Source: Betaproteobacteria bacterium (GTDB taxonomy: Bacteria > Pseudomonadota > Gammaproteobacteria > Burkholderiales > Burkholderiaceae_C). Taken from it: a DNA stretch of 64,000 bases. The notes below the pieces were generated by a model. It was not told where the DNA came from. It saw only the letters and a program-made list of their open reading frames with translations, and searched no databases. Positions 18,479 through 28,209 of this stretch are shown in pieces. Both the position numbers and the translations under genes were made by a program. The DNA lies in the NCBI GenBank assembly GCA_016716535.1, contig JADJWD010000001.1:1-64000 (forward strand), read 5' to 3'. Each line of letters starts with the position of its first letter. The first letter of the stretch is position 1.

Positions 18479-19222
18479 ATGAATCCGTCCCTGGCCTGGT
18501 TGCTCGTGCTCGTCTGCGCCGTCTCGGTGGGCGCGCTGGCTTACGTGCTGCTGGAGCGCCGCCGCAAGGCCGAACCACCGTTGCCGAGCGAGTGGTTGCT
18601 TACACCGCGGCCGGTCTTCTCGGCCCACGAGCGGCGCGTGCACCGCCAGTTGCGCGAGGCGCTGCCGCAGCAGGTGGTGCTGGCCAAGCTGCCGCTGGTG
18701 CGCCTGTGCCAGCCGACTGACCCGTCGCAGGTGGCCTACTGGTTCGAGCTGCTCGGCGCCATCCACTTCACCTTCGCCGTGTGCACGCCGAACGGGCGCG
18801 TGCTGGCCGCTATCGACCTGGACGACGGCCGCAGCCCCGTGCGCCGCTCGATGCAGATCAAGCAGGCGGTGCTCGCCGCCTGCCAGATCCGCTACGTGCG
18901 CTACGGCGCCGAGCACACGCCCTCGGTGCCCGAGCTGCAGCGGCTGGTGCCGGCGGCCGGCACGCCGGCGCACCCGATGGCCGGGGTCGCACCGGCGATG
19001 GCCGTGATGCCGGGCCGCCGCCGCGCCGCCGCGACGGTCGGCGTGGAGGTCGTCGCGCCGCGCGCGGCGGCGGCGCACGCGCGCGCGTGGGCCGACTCGA
19101 TACAGGCGCGCGACTCGATGTTCGGCCGCGACAGCGTCATCAGCGGCTTCTCGCACAGCGGCCCGAGCGTGCTGCCCGAACGTGGCGGGGAAGTCGTCGA
19201 CACCGCGCCGGTGCGGCATTGA
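18479..19222 (+). CDS. DUF2726 domain protein
   Basis: A 247-residue protein with an N-terminal TM segment (residues about 5-24, LAWLLVLVCAVSVGALAYVL). The DUF2726 domain follows at about 40-150 (ERRVHRQLREALPQ, VLAKLPLVRLCQP, FAVCTPNGRVLAAIDLDDGR), a nuclease-like fold of unknown role. The C-terminal third is low-complexity and alanine-rich. Its stop overlaps the TTG start of the following kinase gene. Confidence 0.8.
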   Translation: MNPSLAWLLVLVCAVSVGALAYVLLERRRKAEPPLPSEWLLTPRPVFSAHERRVHRQLREALPQQVVLAKLPLVRLCQPTDPSQVAYWFELLGAIHFTFAVCTPNGRVLAAIDLDDGRSPVRRSMQIKQAVLAACQIRYVRYGAEHTPSVPELQRLVPAAGTPAHPMAGVAPAMAVMPGRRRAAATVGVEVVAPRAAAAHARAWADSIQARDSMFGRDSVISGFSHSGPSVLPERGGEVVDTAPVRH

Positions 19223-20271
19223 GCTACTCCGACCTGACGCCGCGGCGCGTGCTCGACGCGCTCGACGCCGTCGGGCTGCGAGGCGACGGCCGCATCCTGC
19301 AACTGAACTCCTACGAGAACCGCGTCTTCCAGGTCTTCCTCGAAGACGGCCGCGCGGTGGTGGCCAAGTTCTATCGCCCGGGGCGCTGGAGCGACGCGCA
19401 GATCCTCGAGGAGCACGCTTTCGCGCTCGAGCTGGCCGACGCCGAAGTGCCGGTGGTGCCGCCGCTGGTGCTGCGCGCCGAGCCGGCGGCGGCGCAAGGC
19501 GAGGCAGGCGACGCCGACACGCTGACGCTGCAAGGCGACCCGCCGACGCTGGCGCATTTCGCCGGCCACCGCTTCGCCGTCGCCGCGCGCTGCGCCGGCC
19601 GCGAGCCCGAACTGGAAGCACCCGGCACGCTGGCGCGCATCGGCCGCTTCATCGGCCGGCTGCACGCGGTCGGCCGGCGGCGGCCGTTCGTGCACCGGCA
19701 CCACCTCGACGCGGCGCGCGACGGCCAGCGCGCCATCGACGTCATCACCGCCGGCGGCTTCGTACCGCCCGATCAGCTCGCCGCCTGGCGCGACGCCGCC
19801 GAGCGGGCGCTGGCGCAGATCGTCGCCGCGTTCGCGGCCTTCACGACGCATGGGGCGCTCACGACACTGCGCCTGCATGGCGACTGCCACATCGGCAACG
19901 TGCTGTGGCGCCACACCGACGCCGAGGCCGACCCGTGGGCCGGCCCGCACCTCGTCGACCTCGACGACGCGATGCAGGGCCCGGCCGTGCAGGACCTCTG
20001 GATGCTCGTCTCCGGCGACGCGCGCACGATGGCGCAGCAGCTCGACCGCCTGCTCGAAGGCTACGATCAGTTCAGCGACTTCGACGACCGCGAGCGCGCG
20101 CTGATCGAGCCGCTGCGCACGCTGCGCATGCTGCGCCACAGCGCCTGGCTCGCCGAACGCTGGTCCGACCCGAGCTTTCCGATCAACTTCCCGTTCTTCG
20201 GCTCCGCCGCCTACTGGAGCCAGCAGACGGCGCAGTTGCGCGAGCAACTCGAGGTCATGGCTGAGCGCTGA
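19219..20271 (+). CDS. srkA: Stress response kinase A (YihE type)
   Basis: A 350-residue atypical Ser/Thr kinase that in E. coli protects cells from stress-induced death. The N-terminal lobe has SYENRVFQVFLEDG and VVAKFYRPGRW (ATP lysine). The catalytic loop LHGDCHIGNVLW and the metal-binding VDLDDA are intact. The start is taken as TTG 19219, overlapping the preceding stop, because the homologous N-terminus (SDLTPRRVLDAL) begins right there and no ATG fits. Confidence 0.92.
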   Translation: MSYSDLTPRRVLDALDAVGLRGDGRILQLNSYENRVFQVFLEDGRAVVAKFYRPGRWSDAQILEEHAFALELADAEVPVVPPLVLRAEPAAAQGEAGDADTLTLQGDPPTLAHFAGHRFAVAARCAGREPELEAPGTLARIGRFIGRLHAVGRRRPFVHRHHLDAARDGQRAIDVITAGGFVPPDQLAAWRDAAERALAQIVAAFAAFTTHGALTTLRLHGDCHIGNVLWRHTDAEADPWAGPHLVDLDDAMQGPAVQDLWMLVSGDARTMAQQLDRLLEGYDQFSDFDDRERALIEPLRTLRMLRHSAWLAERWSDPSFPINFPFFGSAAYWSQQTAQLREQLEVMAER

Positions 20272-20282
20272 CGCTCGAGGCA

Positions 20283-20700
20283 TCAGTCGATCACGACGTT
20301 GGCCGCCTTCACGAGGCGCGCGAACTTCTCGGTATCGCTGCGGATCAGGGCCGCCGTCTGCTCCGGCGTGCCGCCCACCGGCTCGGCGCCGATCTCCTCC
20401 ATGCGCTCTTTGAACTCGGGCGAGCCGATGATCTTCATCATCTCGGCCGACAGGCGCGCCACGACGTCCTTCGGCGTGCCGGCCGGCGCGAGCACGCCGA
20501 ACCAGGTGCCGAGGTCGAAGCCCGCGAGCCCAGCAGGTCCTTCCGGAAGTCGTACGGCAGCTTCCTGTAGACGCCGCTGGCGATCGTGTGGTGCACGGCG
20601 CCCACGAGCAGCGTGTAGCCGTCGGGCCTCGCCTTGGCGACATGATCGGCACCGAGCGTCGCGCCGGCGCCAGGCTTGCTCTCGACGGCGGTTGATCGAT
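20283..20700 (-). pseudogene. Bug/TctC solute-binding receptor remnant
   Basis: Two pieces of a roughly 320-residue tripartite tricarboxylate receptor are recognisable. One covers the early middle (ESKPGAGATLGADHVAKA, ARPDGYTLLVG, YRKLPYDF). The other covers the C-terminus (WFGVLAPAGTPKDVVARL ... LVKAANVVID). They lie in different frames and about 140 intervening residues are absent, as is the whole signal-peptide end. It is divergent from a LysR remnant, the usual partner arrangement, so both genes of one pair are damaged. Confidence 0.8.
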
Positions 20701-20790
20701 GGCGGCCACTGTAGGCCGCCGGCCTGCCGCCGAATCACCGCTAAAGTGAAAGCATCGTCAACCTGAAGTGAACGATCGGGGGCGCGCGCG

Positions 20791-21628
20791 ATGGCCACGG
20801 CCCCCACCGGCATCCAGCCGGCCGAACTCGGCTTCCTCGTCACGCTGGCCGGCAGCGGCAGCCTGAGCGCCGCGGCGCGCGAGCTCGGCGTCAGCAAGGC
20901 GGCGGTCAGCAAGCGGCTGGCGCAGGTCGAGGGCCGCGCCGGCGTGCCGCTGGTGCTGCGCAGCACGCGCCGCATGAGCCTCACGCCCGAAGGCGAAGCG
21001 GTGGTCGAGCGCGCGCGGCACATCCTCGGCGAGATCGAGGAACTCGGCCAGCTGCTCGTCGGCGCGGCGCGCGTGCCGCGCGGCCTCTTGCGCGTCAACG
21101 CCACGCTCGGCTTCGGGCGCAGCCACGTCGCACCGGCGGTCTCGCGCTTCGTGCGCCGGCACGCCGGCGTCGACGTGCAGCTGCAGCTGTCGGTGAACCC
21201 GCCGCCGCTCACCGACGACGCGTTCGATGTCTGCATCCGCTTCGGCGCACCGCCGGACTCGCGCGCCATCGCGCGCCGGCTCGCTGCCAACCGGCGCGTG
21301 CTGTGCGCCGCGCCCGCCTACCTGGCGCGGCACGGCGTGCCGGCCAGCCCGCGCGGCAGCACAACTGCCTCGGCATCCCTGGGCGCTCGAAGGCCACGGC
21401 ATCGTCATGCGCGCCGAGTGGGACGTGGCGCGGCACCTGAAGAGCGGCCGCCTCGTGCCGGTGCTCGCGGCGTGGGAGACGCCCGAGGCCGACATCTACG
21501 CGCTGTGGCCGCAGCGGCTGCAGTGGAGCACGCGCGTGCGCGCCTTTGTCGACTTCATGGCCGAGTCGCTCAGGTGCGCTCCCGAGCGGCTTCAACCCGT
21601 CAGCAGCGCATTCACCCGCCGCACATAG
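20791..21628 (+). pseudogene. LysR-family regulator, internally deleted
   Basis: The DNA-binding domain is good (ELGFLVTLAGSGSLSAAARE, SKAAVSKRLAQVE), as is the first half of the effector domain (GLLRVNATLGFGRSHVAPAV). Near 21360 the frame changes twice, and roughly 45 residues of the effector-binding domain are missing before WALEGHGIVMRAEWDVARHL and the normal end (TRVRAFVDFMAESL). The remnant Bug receptor transcribed away from it is its likely former target. The 3' end runs 37 bases into the convergent htpG gene. Confidence 0.8.
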
Positions 21629-23469
21629 GCCGCCGGGTCCTCGAGCTGGCCGCCTTCGGCCAGCAGCGCCTGGTCGAACAGCACCTGCGCCAGGTCGTCG
21701 AAGCGCTCGCTGCCTTCGGCGGCGTCGAGCTTCTTCACGAGCGGATGCTCGGGATTCACTTCGAGGATCGGCTTGCTTGCCGGCGCGCTCTGGCCGGCCT
21801 GCTTCAGCAGGCGCGCAAGGTGGCCGCTCATATCGCCTTCGTCGACGACGATGCAGGCCGGCGAATCGACGAGCCGCGTCGTCACGCGCACGTCCTTGGC
21901 GCGTGCCTCGAGCGCCTTCTTCAGGCGCTCGATCAGCGGCTTGCTCGCTTCTGCGGCGGCCTCCGCGGCCTTTTTTTCTTCTTCGTCCTGCAGTTTGCCG
22001 AGATCAACCGCGCCCTTCGCGACGCTGACCAGGTTGTGCCCCTCGAACTCGTACAGGTGCGAGAGCATCCACTCGTCGACGCGGTCGGTGAGCAGCAACA
22101 CCTCGATGCCCTTCTTCTTGAAGATCTCGAGCTGCGGGCTGGCCTTCGCGGCGGCCAGGTTGTCGGCGGTGATGACGTAGATGTCTTCCTGGCCTTCCTT
22201 CATTCGCTTCACGTAGTCCTCGAAGCTCACGCCTTCGTCGGCGTGCGTCGAGGCGAAGCGGTACAGCTTGGCCAGCCGCTCGCGGTTGGCGAAGTCCTCG
22301 CCGATGCCTTCCTTCAGCACCGCGCCGAACTGACCCCAGAACTCGGCGTACTTGTCCTTCTGATTCTCGGCCACGTCTTCGAGCATGCTCAGCACGCGCT
22401 TCGTGCAGCCCTCGCGGATGGCCTTCACGTCGCGGCTTTCCTGCAGCAGCTCGCGGCTGACGTTCAGCGGCAGGTCGGCCGAATCGATGACGCCCTTGAC
22501 GAAGCGCAGGTACACCGGCATCAGCGCCTCGGCGTCGTCCATGATGAAGACGCGCTTGACGTAGAGCTTCACGCCGCCGCGCTTGTCGCGGTTCCACAGG
22601 TCGAACGGCGCCTTCGCCGGCACATACAAGAGCTGCGTGTACTCGGTGCGGCCCTCGACGCGGTTGTGCGTGTAGGCCAGCGGCGCGTCCTGGTCGTAGC
22701 TGATCTGCTTGTAGAAGTCCTGGTACTGCTGGTCGGTGACTTCGCTCTTGGGCCGCGTCCACAGCGCCGCGGCCTTGTTCACCGTCTCCCACTCGTCGGT
22801 GTCGACCTGCGCCTTCTTCTCCTCGTCCCACTTCTGCGCCTTCATCAGGATCGGCAGCGAGATGTGGTCGGAGTACTTGCCGACGATCGACTTCAGCTTC
22901 CACGCCGAGAGGAACTCGTCCTCGCCTTCGCGCAGGTGCAGGATGACGTCGGTGCCGCGCTCGGCCCGCGTGATCGTCTCGACCTCGAACTCGCCGGTGC
23001 CCTCGCTCGTCCAGCGCACGCCGGCATCGGCCTGCAGGCCGGCGCGGCGGCTTTCGACGGTGATGCGGTCGGCGACGATGTAGCCCGAGTAGAAGCCGAC
23101 GCCGAACTGGCCGATCAGGTTGGCGTCCTTCTTCTTGTCGCCTTCGAGCGCGGCCATGAACTCGCGCGTGCCGCTCTTGGCGATCGTGCCGAGGTGCTCG
23201 ATCGCCTCGTCGGCGCTCATGCCGACGCCGTTGTCGCGGATCGTGATCGTCTTGTTCTCGGCATCGAAGAAGATGCGGATCTCGAGGTTCGGCGCGTCTT
23301 CGAAAAGCGCCGGCTTGTCCAGTGCCTCGAAGCGCAGCTTGTCGCAGGCGTCGGAGGCATTGGAGACCAGCTCGCGCAGGAAGATCTCTTTGTTGCTGTA
23401 CAGCGAGTGCGTGACGAGGTGCAGGATCTGCTTCACCTCGGCCTGGAAGGCGTGGGTCTTCTTTTCCAT
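21592..23469 (-). CDS. htpG: Chaperone protein HtpG (Hsp90)
   Basis: A 625-residue bacterial Hsp90. The N-terminal GHKL ATPase motifs are intact (ELVSNASDACDKLR, DNGVGMSADEA, GQFGVGFYSGYIVAD), the catalytic-loop arginine lies in the middle domain (LNVSRELLQESR), and the C-terminal dimerisation domain is complete. It is one of the longest undamaged frames in the window, in contrast to the neighbouring LysR/Bug remnants. Confidence 0.97.
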   Translation of the reverse strand: MEKKTHAFQAEVKQILHLVTHSLYSNKEIFLRELVSNASDACDKLRFEALDKPALFEDAPNLEIRIFFDAENKTITIRDNGVGMSADEAIEHLGTIAKSGTREFMAALEGDKKKDANLIGQFGVGFYSGYIVADRITVESRRAGLQADAGVRWTSEGTGEFEVETITRAERGTDVILHLREGEDEFLSAWKLKSIVGKYSDHISLPILMKAQKWDEEKKAQVDTDEWETVNKAAALWTRPKSEVTDQQYQDFYKQISYDQDAPLAYTHNRVEGRTEYTQLLYVPAKAPFDLWNRDKRGGVKLYVKRVFIMDDAEALMPVYLRFVKGVIDSADLPLNVSRELLQESRDVKAIREGCTKRVLSMLEDVAENQKDKYAEFWGQFGAVLKEGIGEDFANRERLAKLYRFASTHADEGVSFEDYVKRMKEGQEDIYVITADNLAAAKASPQLEIFKKKGIEVLLLTDRVDEWMLSHLYEFEGHNLVSVAKGAVDLGKLQDEEEKKAAEAAAEASKPLIERLKKALEARAKDVRVTTRLVDSPACIVVDEGDMSGHLARLLKQAGQSAPASKPILEVNPEHPLVKKLDAAEGSERFDDLAQVLFDQALLAEGGQLEDPAAYVRRVNALLTG

Positions 23470-23662
23470 GGCAGGTCGGAAAGCCGTTCAGGAGGGTTGG
23501 ATCGGGGCCGGGCGGCAGCGGCGCCGCCGGCAGTGCGCAGCCACGATGGGGCCGCCCGCGCCGGATTCAAGGCCCGGCGCGAGGCGGCATTGTCCCGCCT
23601 CGCACGAACGCCCCGGCGGCGAACCTGCCGCGGCGCGGGCCCCGCTGCTTGCCGGATTGGCT

Positions 23663-24958
23663 TTAGCGGGAGATGCGGACGATGCGCCCGCTCGCGCTGT
23701 CGGTGATGACGTACAGCGCGCCGTCGGGCCCCTGGGCCACGTCGCGCAGGCGCTCGCCCAGTGAATCGAGCAGCTTCTCGCGCGCGACGACGCTGTTCCC
23801 CGCGAGGGTCAGGCGCCACAGCCCGCGCCCGGCGAGCGCGGTGACGAAGAGGTTGCCGCGCCACTCGGGGAAGAGGCTGCCGGTGTAGAACGCCATGCCG
23901 GCCGGCGCCGTCGAGCGCGGCACCCAATAGGTCAGCGGCTCGCTGTAGTTGGGCGCGTGGACGCCGCCGCCGATGCGGCAGCTCGTGTTGTCCTCGCCGG
24001 GGTAGCTGGCGCCGTAGACGCAGCCGTAGCTGACGTTGGGCCAGCCGTGGTTCTGGCCGGCGCGCGCGATGAGGACCTCGTCGCCGCCCTGCGGGCCGTG
24101 TTCGGCCACCCACAGCTCGCCGGTCTCAGGGTGCAGCGCTGCGCCCTGGATGTTGCGGTGACCGATGCTCCACAGGTGCGGCGCGGCGCCGGCGCCGAAG
24201 TTCGGGTTGCCGGCCGCGGCGGTGCCGTCGCGATTGATGCGCACGACCTTGCCGAGGTGGCCCGACAGGTCCTGCGCCGGCGCGCCCAGGTTGCGCTCGC
24301 CCAGGCCGATGAAGAGCGTCTTGTCGGTGCCGAAGGCGAGCCGCGAGCCGAAGTGGGCGCCGCCCGACACCTTGGGCAGTTGCTGGAAGATCTGCGCGCC
24401 GTTGACGATGGCGTTGCCGCTGAGTTGACCGCGCATCACCGCGGTGCCGGCACCGGCGCCGCCCGGCTGCGCGTAGCTCAAGTAGACCCACGGCGTCGTC
24501 GCGAAGTCCGGGTCGATGACCACATCGAGCAGGCCGCCCTGGTCGCCGGTGCTCAGGCCGCCGGGCAGCGACAGGCTGACGGTGGACACCGAGGTGCCGT
24601 CGGCGCTGACGAGCCGAAGCGCGCCGCCCTTCTCGGTGACAAGGATGCGGCCGTCGGGCAGGAAGGCCAGCCCCCACGGCGACGTGAGGCCGCTCGTGAA
24701 CGTGGCTGTGCGCAGCGGCACGGCGGGGGTCGGTGCCGGCGTCGGTGCCGGCGTCGGTGCGGGTGTCGGCGCCGGGCCACCGACCGGGGGCGGCGCGCCA
24801 GGCGTCGGCGCGGGGGCCGGCGTCGACGAACTGCCGCCGCCGCAGCCCGCCGCCGCGAGGCCGCCCGCCGCGGCCAGCGAGAACAACGCCTGCAAGGTGC
24901 GGCGGCGCGTCGCGCGGCTGCCATCTGGGGAGGAAGGGGTGAAGTCGAACGGTTCCAT
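23663..24958 (-). CDS. PQQ-type aldose sugar dehydrogenase lipoprotein
   Basis: A 431-residue member of the soluble glucose/sorbosone dehydrogenase family, a six-bladed propeller that uses PQQ in the periplasm (family knowledge). A twin-arginine-like, lipobox-ending leader (TRRRTLQALFSLAAAGG ... LAAAGC) suggests a lipoprotein. A Pro-Thr-Ala linker with PAPT repeats (about residues 45-80) precedes the propeller. The catalytic and PQQ-site region reads LWSIGHRNIQGAALHP, WVAEHGPQGGDE and NHGWPNVSYG. It resembles E. coli YliI. The substrate is unknown. Confidence 0.88.
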   Translation of the reverse strand: MEPFDFTPSSPDGSRATRRRTLQALFSLAAAGGLAAAGCGGGSSSTPAPAPTPGAPPPVGGPAPTPAPTPAPTPAPTPAVPLRTATFTSGLTSPWGLAFLPDGRILVTEKGGALRLVSADGTSVSTVSLSLPGGLSTGDQGGLLDVVIDPDFATTPWVYLSYAQPGGAGAGTAVMRGQLSGNAIVNGAQIFQQLPKVSGGAHFGSRLAFGTDKTLFIGLGERNLGAPAQDLSGHLGKVVRINRDGTAAAGNPNFGAGAAPHLWSIGHRNIQGAALHPETGELWVAEHGPQGGDEVLIARAGQNHGWPNVSYGCVYGASYPGEDNTSCRIGGGVHAPNYSEPLTYWVPRSTAPAGMAFYTGSLFPEWRGNLFVTALAGRGLWRLTLAGNSVVAREKLLDSLGERLRDVAQGPDGALYVITDSASGRIVRISR

Positions 24959-25099
24959 GGCAACAGCCTAGCGCGCGGCCGCAAGCGGCCGACAACGAAA
25001 TGCAACTCGGGCGAGTCGCGGGTGGATTCAGCCAGCGGGGACGAGCGATGAAAGCGGAGGAACAGCGGAAGGCGGCAGCGGTAGCGGGAAAAGGACAAC

Positions 25100-26104
25100 C
25101 TATCCCGGCTCGATCCTCGCGCTTCGAATCACCGCACCCCAGCGCTGGATCTCGCTGGCGAGAAGCGCTTGCAGCTCGGCCGGCGTGCTTGCGGCAAGGC
25201 GCATGCCGAGCTTTCCGAGCTTCTCCTGCACCGCCGGCGCCGCCACCGCCTCGCGCGCGGCGCGGTTCAGCGCCTCGATCACCGCCGGCGGCGTGCCCGC
25301 CGGTGCCGCCAGCGCGTTCCACGACGCGACGTGGTAGCCGGGCACGCCCGCTTCGATGACGGTGGGCACCTGCGGCAATTCCGGGTTGCGGCGGTCGGCG
25401 CTCGTGGCCAGCGCGCGCACGGCGCCGGCCTGCACCTGCGGCAGCATCGGCCCGACGATCTCGAACGCGAGGTCCACCTCGCCGGCGCGCAGCGCCGTCA
25501 GCACCGCCGGGCTGCCCTTGTACGGCACGACCAGCGCCTCGATGCCGGCCACCGTCTCGAAGAGTTTCGCGGCCAGGTGCTGCGTGCTGCCCGGCGTGAT
25601 CGTGCCGATGTTCAACTTGCCCGGCTGCGCCTTCGCGAACGCCACCACCTCGCGCAGCGACGCGAAGCGCGACGACGCCGGCACGAAGAGCCCGAGGTCG
25701 AAGGTGCCGAGCAAACTGACCGGCGCGAAGTCCTTCAGCGGGTCGTACGGCAGCTTCTTGAAGAGACCCACGCTCACCGCGTTGCCGTTAGAGAGCAGCA
25801 GCAGCGTGTGCCCGTCGGACTTGGCGCTCGCCACCGCCTGGCTCGCGACGATGCTGCCGGCGCTCGGCTTGTTCTCGATGACGATCGGCTGCCCGAGCGT
25901 CTTCGACATGTGCTCGGCCACCGCCCGCGCCGTCAGGTCGGCGATGCCGCCGGGACCGAAGGGCACGAGCAGCGAGACCGGCCGCTCGGGGAAGCGCGGC
26001 TGCGCCGAGGTCATGCGCGGCGAGGTTGCGAAGGCGGCGAACGTGGCCAGCACACCGCCCGCCGACCGGGTGATCGCCGTGCGGCGCGTGCAGGTCATCG
26101 TCAT
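25100..26104 (-). CDS. Bug/TctC-family tripartite tricarboxylate receptor
   Basis: A 334-residue periplasmic binding protein with an N-terminal signal region (TRRTAITRSAGGVLATFAAFA). The usual Bug motifs are present: VSLLVPFGPGGIADLTAR, IENKPSAGSIVASQAV, YDPLKDFAPVSLLG and SWNALAAPAGTPPAV. No TctA/TctB membrane genes are nearby, so it is an orphan receptor, as is typical of Burkholderiales. It lies 46 bases downstream of waaA on the same strand, without obvious link in function. Confidence 0.92.
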   Translation of the reverse strand: MTMTCTRRTAITRSAGGVLATFAAFATSPRMTSAQPRFPERPVSLLVPFGPGGIADLTARAVAEHMSKTLGQPIVIENKPSAGSIVASQAVASAKSDGHTLLLLSNGNAVSVGLFKKLPYDPLKDFAPVSLLGTFDLGLFVPASSRFASLREVVAFAKAQPGKLNIGTITPGSTQHLAAKLFETVAGIEALVVPYKGSPAVLTALRAGEVDLAFEIVGPMLPQVQAGAVRALATSADRRNPELPQVPTVIEAGVPGYHVASWNALAAPAGTPPAVIEALNRAAREAVAAPAVQEKLGKLGMRLAASTPAELQALLASEIQRWGAVIRSARIEPG

Positions 26105-26150
26105 GGCGCGATTGTCCGCGCGAGCGGCTTGCGCCCGGCGCGAACGGGTT

Positions 26151-27485
26151 TCAGCGCCCCAACCGCAACCGCACCGACGGCGCTTCCAGCACGCGCGGCT
26201 TCAGTTGCACGCGCTGCGACATCTGCGCCAGCAGCGCCCCGACGACGCGGTTCACCGCGCCGTGGTGCGCGGCGGCAAACGCGAAGACGTTGCGCACCAT
26301 CGTGTTGCGCCTCGGGTCGGCGGCCAGCGCGGCGGCGCGGTCCACCGCTTGCGCCAGGCCGGCCATGCTTTCCGCGGCGCCGGCGGTGATGACGAGATCG
26401 GCGGCGTTCGCCTGCGTGCCCTTGTTCGGCCCGACCAGGATCGGGCAGCCGCAGACCGCCGCGTCGATCAAGCCCTGCACGCCCTGCCCGCCCCCGAAGC
26501 TGCCGCCGATCAGCGCCACGTCGGCAAGGCCGTAGTACGCGGCCATCTCGCCGACCGAGTCGCCCAGCAGCACATCGGCTTCGCGCACCGCCGACGGCGG
26601 CAGCCGCTCCCACGACGAGCGGCGCGCGAACTTCAGGCCGCGCTGACGCACGGCGACCTCGATCTGCGCGAGTTGCCGCACATGCCGCGGCACGATCACC
26701 AGCAGCGGCCGCGGCGCGGCGGCGGCCATCCACGCTTCGAGCAACGCGCGCTCTTCACCATCGTGCGTGCCGGCGGCCAGCACGACGGGCCGCGCGAGCG
26801 CCTGCCGCCACTCGAGGCCGCGGGCGATCAGCTTCACCGGCGGCGCGATGTCGAATTCGAGGTTGCCGAACACGCGCACCTGGTGCGCGCCGGCCTGGGC
26901 AAGCCGTATCGCGTCGGCATCACTTTGCGCCAGCACGCCGGCGAGGCTGCGCAGCGCCGGCGTCGTCAGCAGGCGGCTGCGCTGCGACGCCGACAACTCA
27001 GTGGCCGACAAGCGCGCGTTGGCCAGGTACAGCGGCACGCCGGCGCGCTGCGCGGAATGCAGCAGGTTCGGCCCCGTCGGCCGGCCGATCAGCACGCCAA
27101 GCCGCGGCTTGTGCCGCGTGAAGAAGCGGCGCGTCGCGCCGGGCGTGTCGAACGGCAGCCAGGCCTGCACGTCGCCCGCTTGCATTAGTGCCTGGCCTCG
27201 CGCGCGCGCTTCGGGCTCGCCGTGCGTCAGCAGGTAGCGCCAGCGCGGATCCAGGTCGCGCAGCTTCTCGATCAGCACCGCCGCGGCGCGCAGCTCGAGC
27301 GGTGAATGCGCGTGCACCCACACCGCGCCGGCCGCCGCGCGTGCGCCGCCGAGAGCCAGCCGCTCGCGCCAGCGCCGCCGGTAGCCGACATGTTGGCGCC
27401 CGCGCCACCACAGGCGCACGAACCGGGCCGGCACGCTAAGCACCGTCCAGCACGAATAGGCCCAGCGCGCGATTGCGGGAATCAA
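26151..27485 (-). CDS. waaA: Kdo transferase (3-deoxy-D-manno-octulosonic acid transferase)
   Basis: A 444-residue glycosyltransferase family 30 enzyme that adds Kdo to lipid IVA at the inner membrane. An N-terminal hydrophobic anchor is followed by WVHAHSPLELRAA (with the catalytic glutamate), GTHDGEERALLEAW, VPRHVRQLAQIE and a C-terminal nucleotide-sugar site (LIGGSFGGGQGVQGLIDAA). The family more often shows VHA-(V/A)S-x-GE at the first motif, so the HSPLE spelling is slightly divergent, with the glutamate kept. Confidence 0.92.
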   Translation of the reverse strand: MIPAIARWAYSCWTVLSVPARFVRLWWRGRQHVGYRRRWRERLALGGARAAAGAVWVHAHSPLELRAAAVLIEKLRDLDPRWRYLLTHGEPEARARGQALMQAGDVQAWLPFDTPGATRRFFTRHKPRLGVLIGRPTGPNLLHSAQRAGVPLYLANARLSATELSASQRSRLLTTPALRSLAGVLAQSDADAIRLAQAGAHQVRVFGNLEFDIAPPVKLIARGLEWRQALARPVVLAAGTHDGEERALLEAWMAAAAPRPLLVIVPRHVRQLAQIEVAVRQRGLKFARRSSWERLPPSAVREADVLLGDSVGEMAAYYGLADVALIGGSFGGGQGVQGLIDAAVCGCPILVGPNKGTQANAADLVITAGAAESMAGLAQAVDRAAALAADPRRNTMVRNVFAFAAAHHGAVNRVVGALLAQMSQRVQLKPRVLEAPSVRLRLGR

Positions 27486-27654
27486 GGGTCCGTCGAAGCG
27501 ATGACCTGCAACGGGCCGATTCTAGGAAGCACCCCTCTCGCGAAGACCCCCGGGAATGGGGCCTGCTGCACACACATCGTTTGGCTGTGGCGTGCCTTAG
27601 CGCACGCCAGGGCGATCTCGTTGACGCTGCCGCAACTGCCTACACTGCGCGCCG

Positions 27655-28176
27655 ATGCCCGCGACGACGCCGTCTCACATCTCTTCGCTGCCCTCCTCGC
27701 CCATCGGCCCCGCCCAGGCCGAGCTGATCACCGGCCGCACCTCGATGATCGTCGCCAGCCGCGACGCGCAACTGCGGCCGCACGTGATGCGCGCGGTGGG
27801 CTGCCGGCTCTCGGACGACCGGCGCCGCTTGACCGTGCTGCTGCCTGAAGAGGGCGGCAGCGAGGTGCTGCAAGACCTGCGCGCGAACCAGCAGATCGCC
27901 GTCGTCTTCTCGCGGCCTTCGAGCAACCGCACGATCCAGCTCAAGGGCCACGACGCCACCATCACCCCGAGCGGCCCCGACGACCAGTTGCTGGCCGAGC
28001 GCTATCTGCAAGGCTTCATCGCGGAGATCGGCGCGCTCGGCCACCCCGCCGAGGTGGCGCAGACGATCCTTGGCTATGACGGCGCGTTGATGCAGGTGCA
28101 CTTCACCGTGGGCGCGGCGTTCGAGCAGACGCCGGGGCCGGGGGCCGGCCAGCCGCTGCCGGCTGCGGCCGCCTGA
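27655..28176 (+). CDS. FMN split-barrel (pyridoxamine phosphate oxidase-like) protein
   Basis: A 173-residue protein with an FMN-binding split-barrel pattern: TGRTSMIVASRDAQLRPHVM, LQDLRANQQIAVVFSRPSSN and RTIQLKGHDATI. It is probably a flavin- or heme-associated redox/sensor protein rather than true PdxH, because the PLP-site residues are not apparent. The start of the next gene, a related split-barrel fused to GAF, is 33 bases downstream, so the two likely form an operon. Confidence 0.78.
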   Translation: MPATTPSHISSLPSSPIGPAQAELITGRTSMIVASRDAQLRPHVMRAVGCRLSDDRRRLTVLLPEEGGSEVLQDLRANQQIAVVFSRPSSNRTIQLKGHDATITPSGPDDQLLAERYLQGFIAEIGALGHPAEVAQTILGYDGALMQVHFTVGAAFEQTPGPGAGQPLPAAAA

Positions 28177-28209
28177 CACCGCGCGACGCCGCCCCGACAT
28201 TGCCCAGAC

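Noticed and set aside
20791..23706. Very long open frame on the plus strand across LysR and opposite htpG
   Set aside because: High G+C makes stop-free shadow frames. The protein has no family character beyond the LysR start, while htpG on the other strand is unmistakable.
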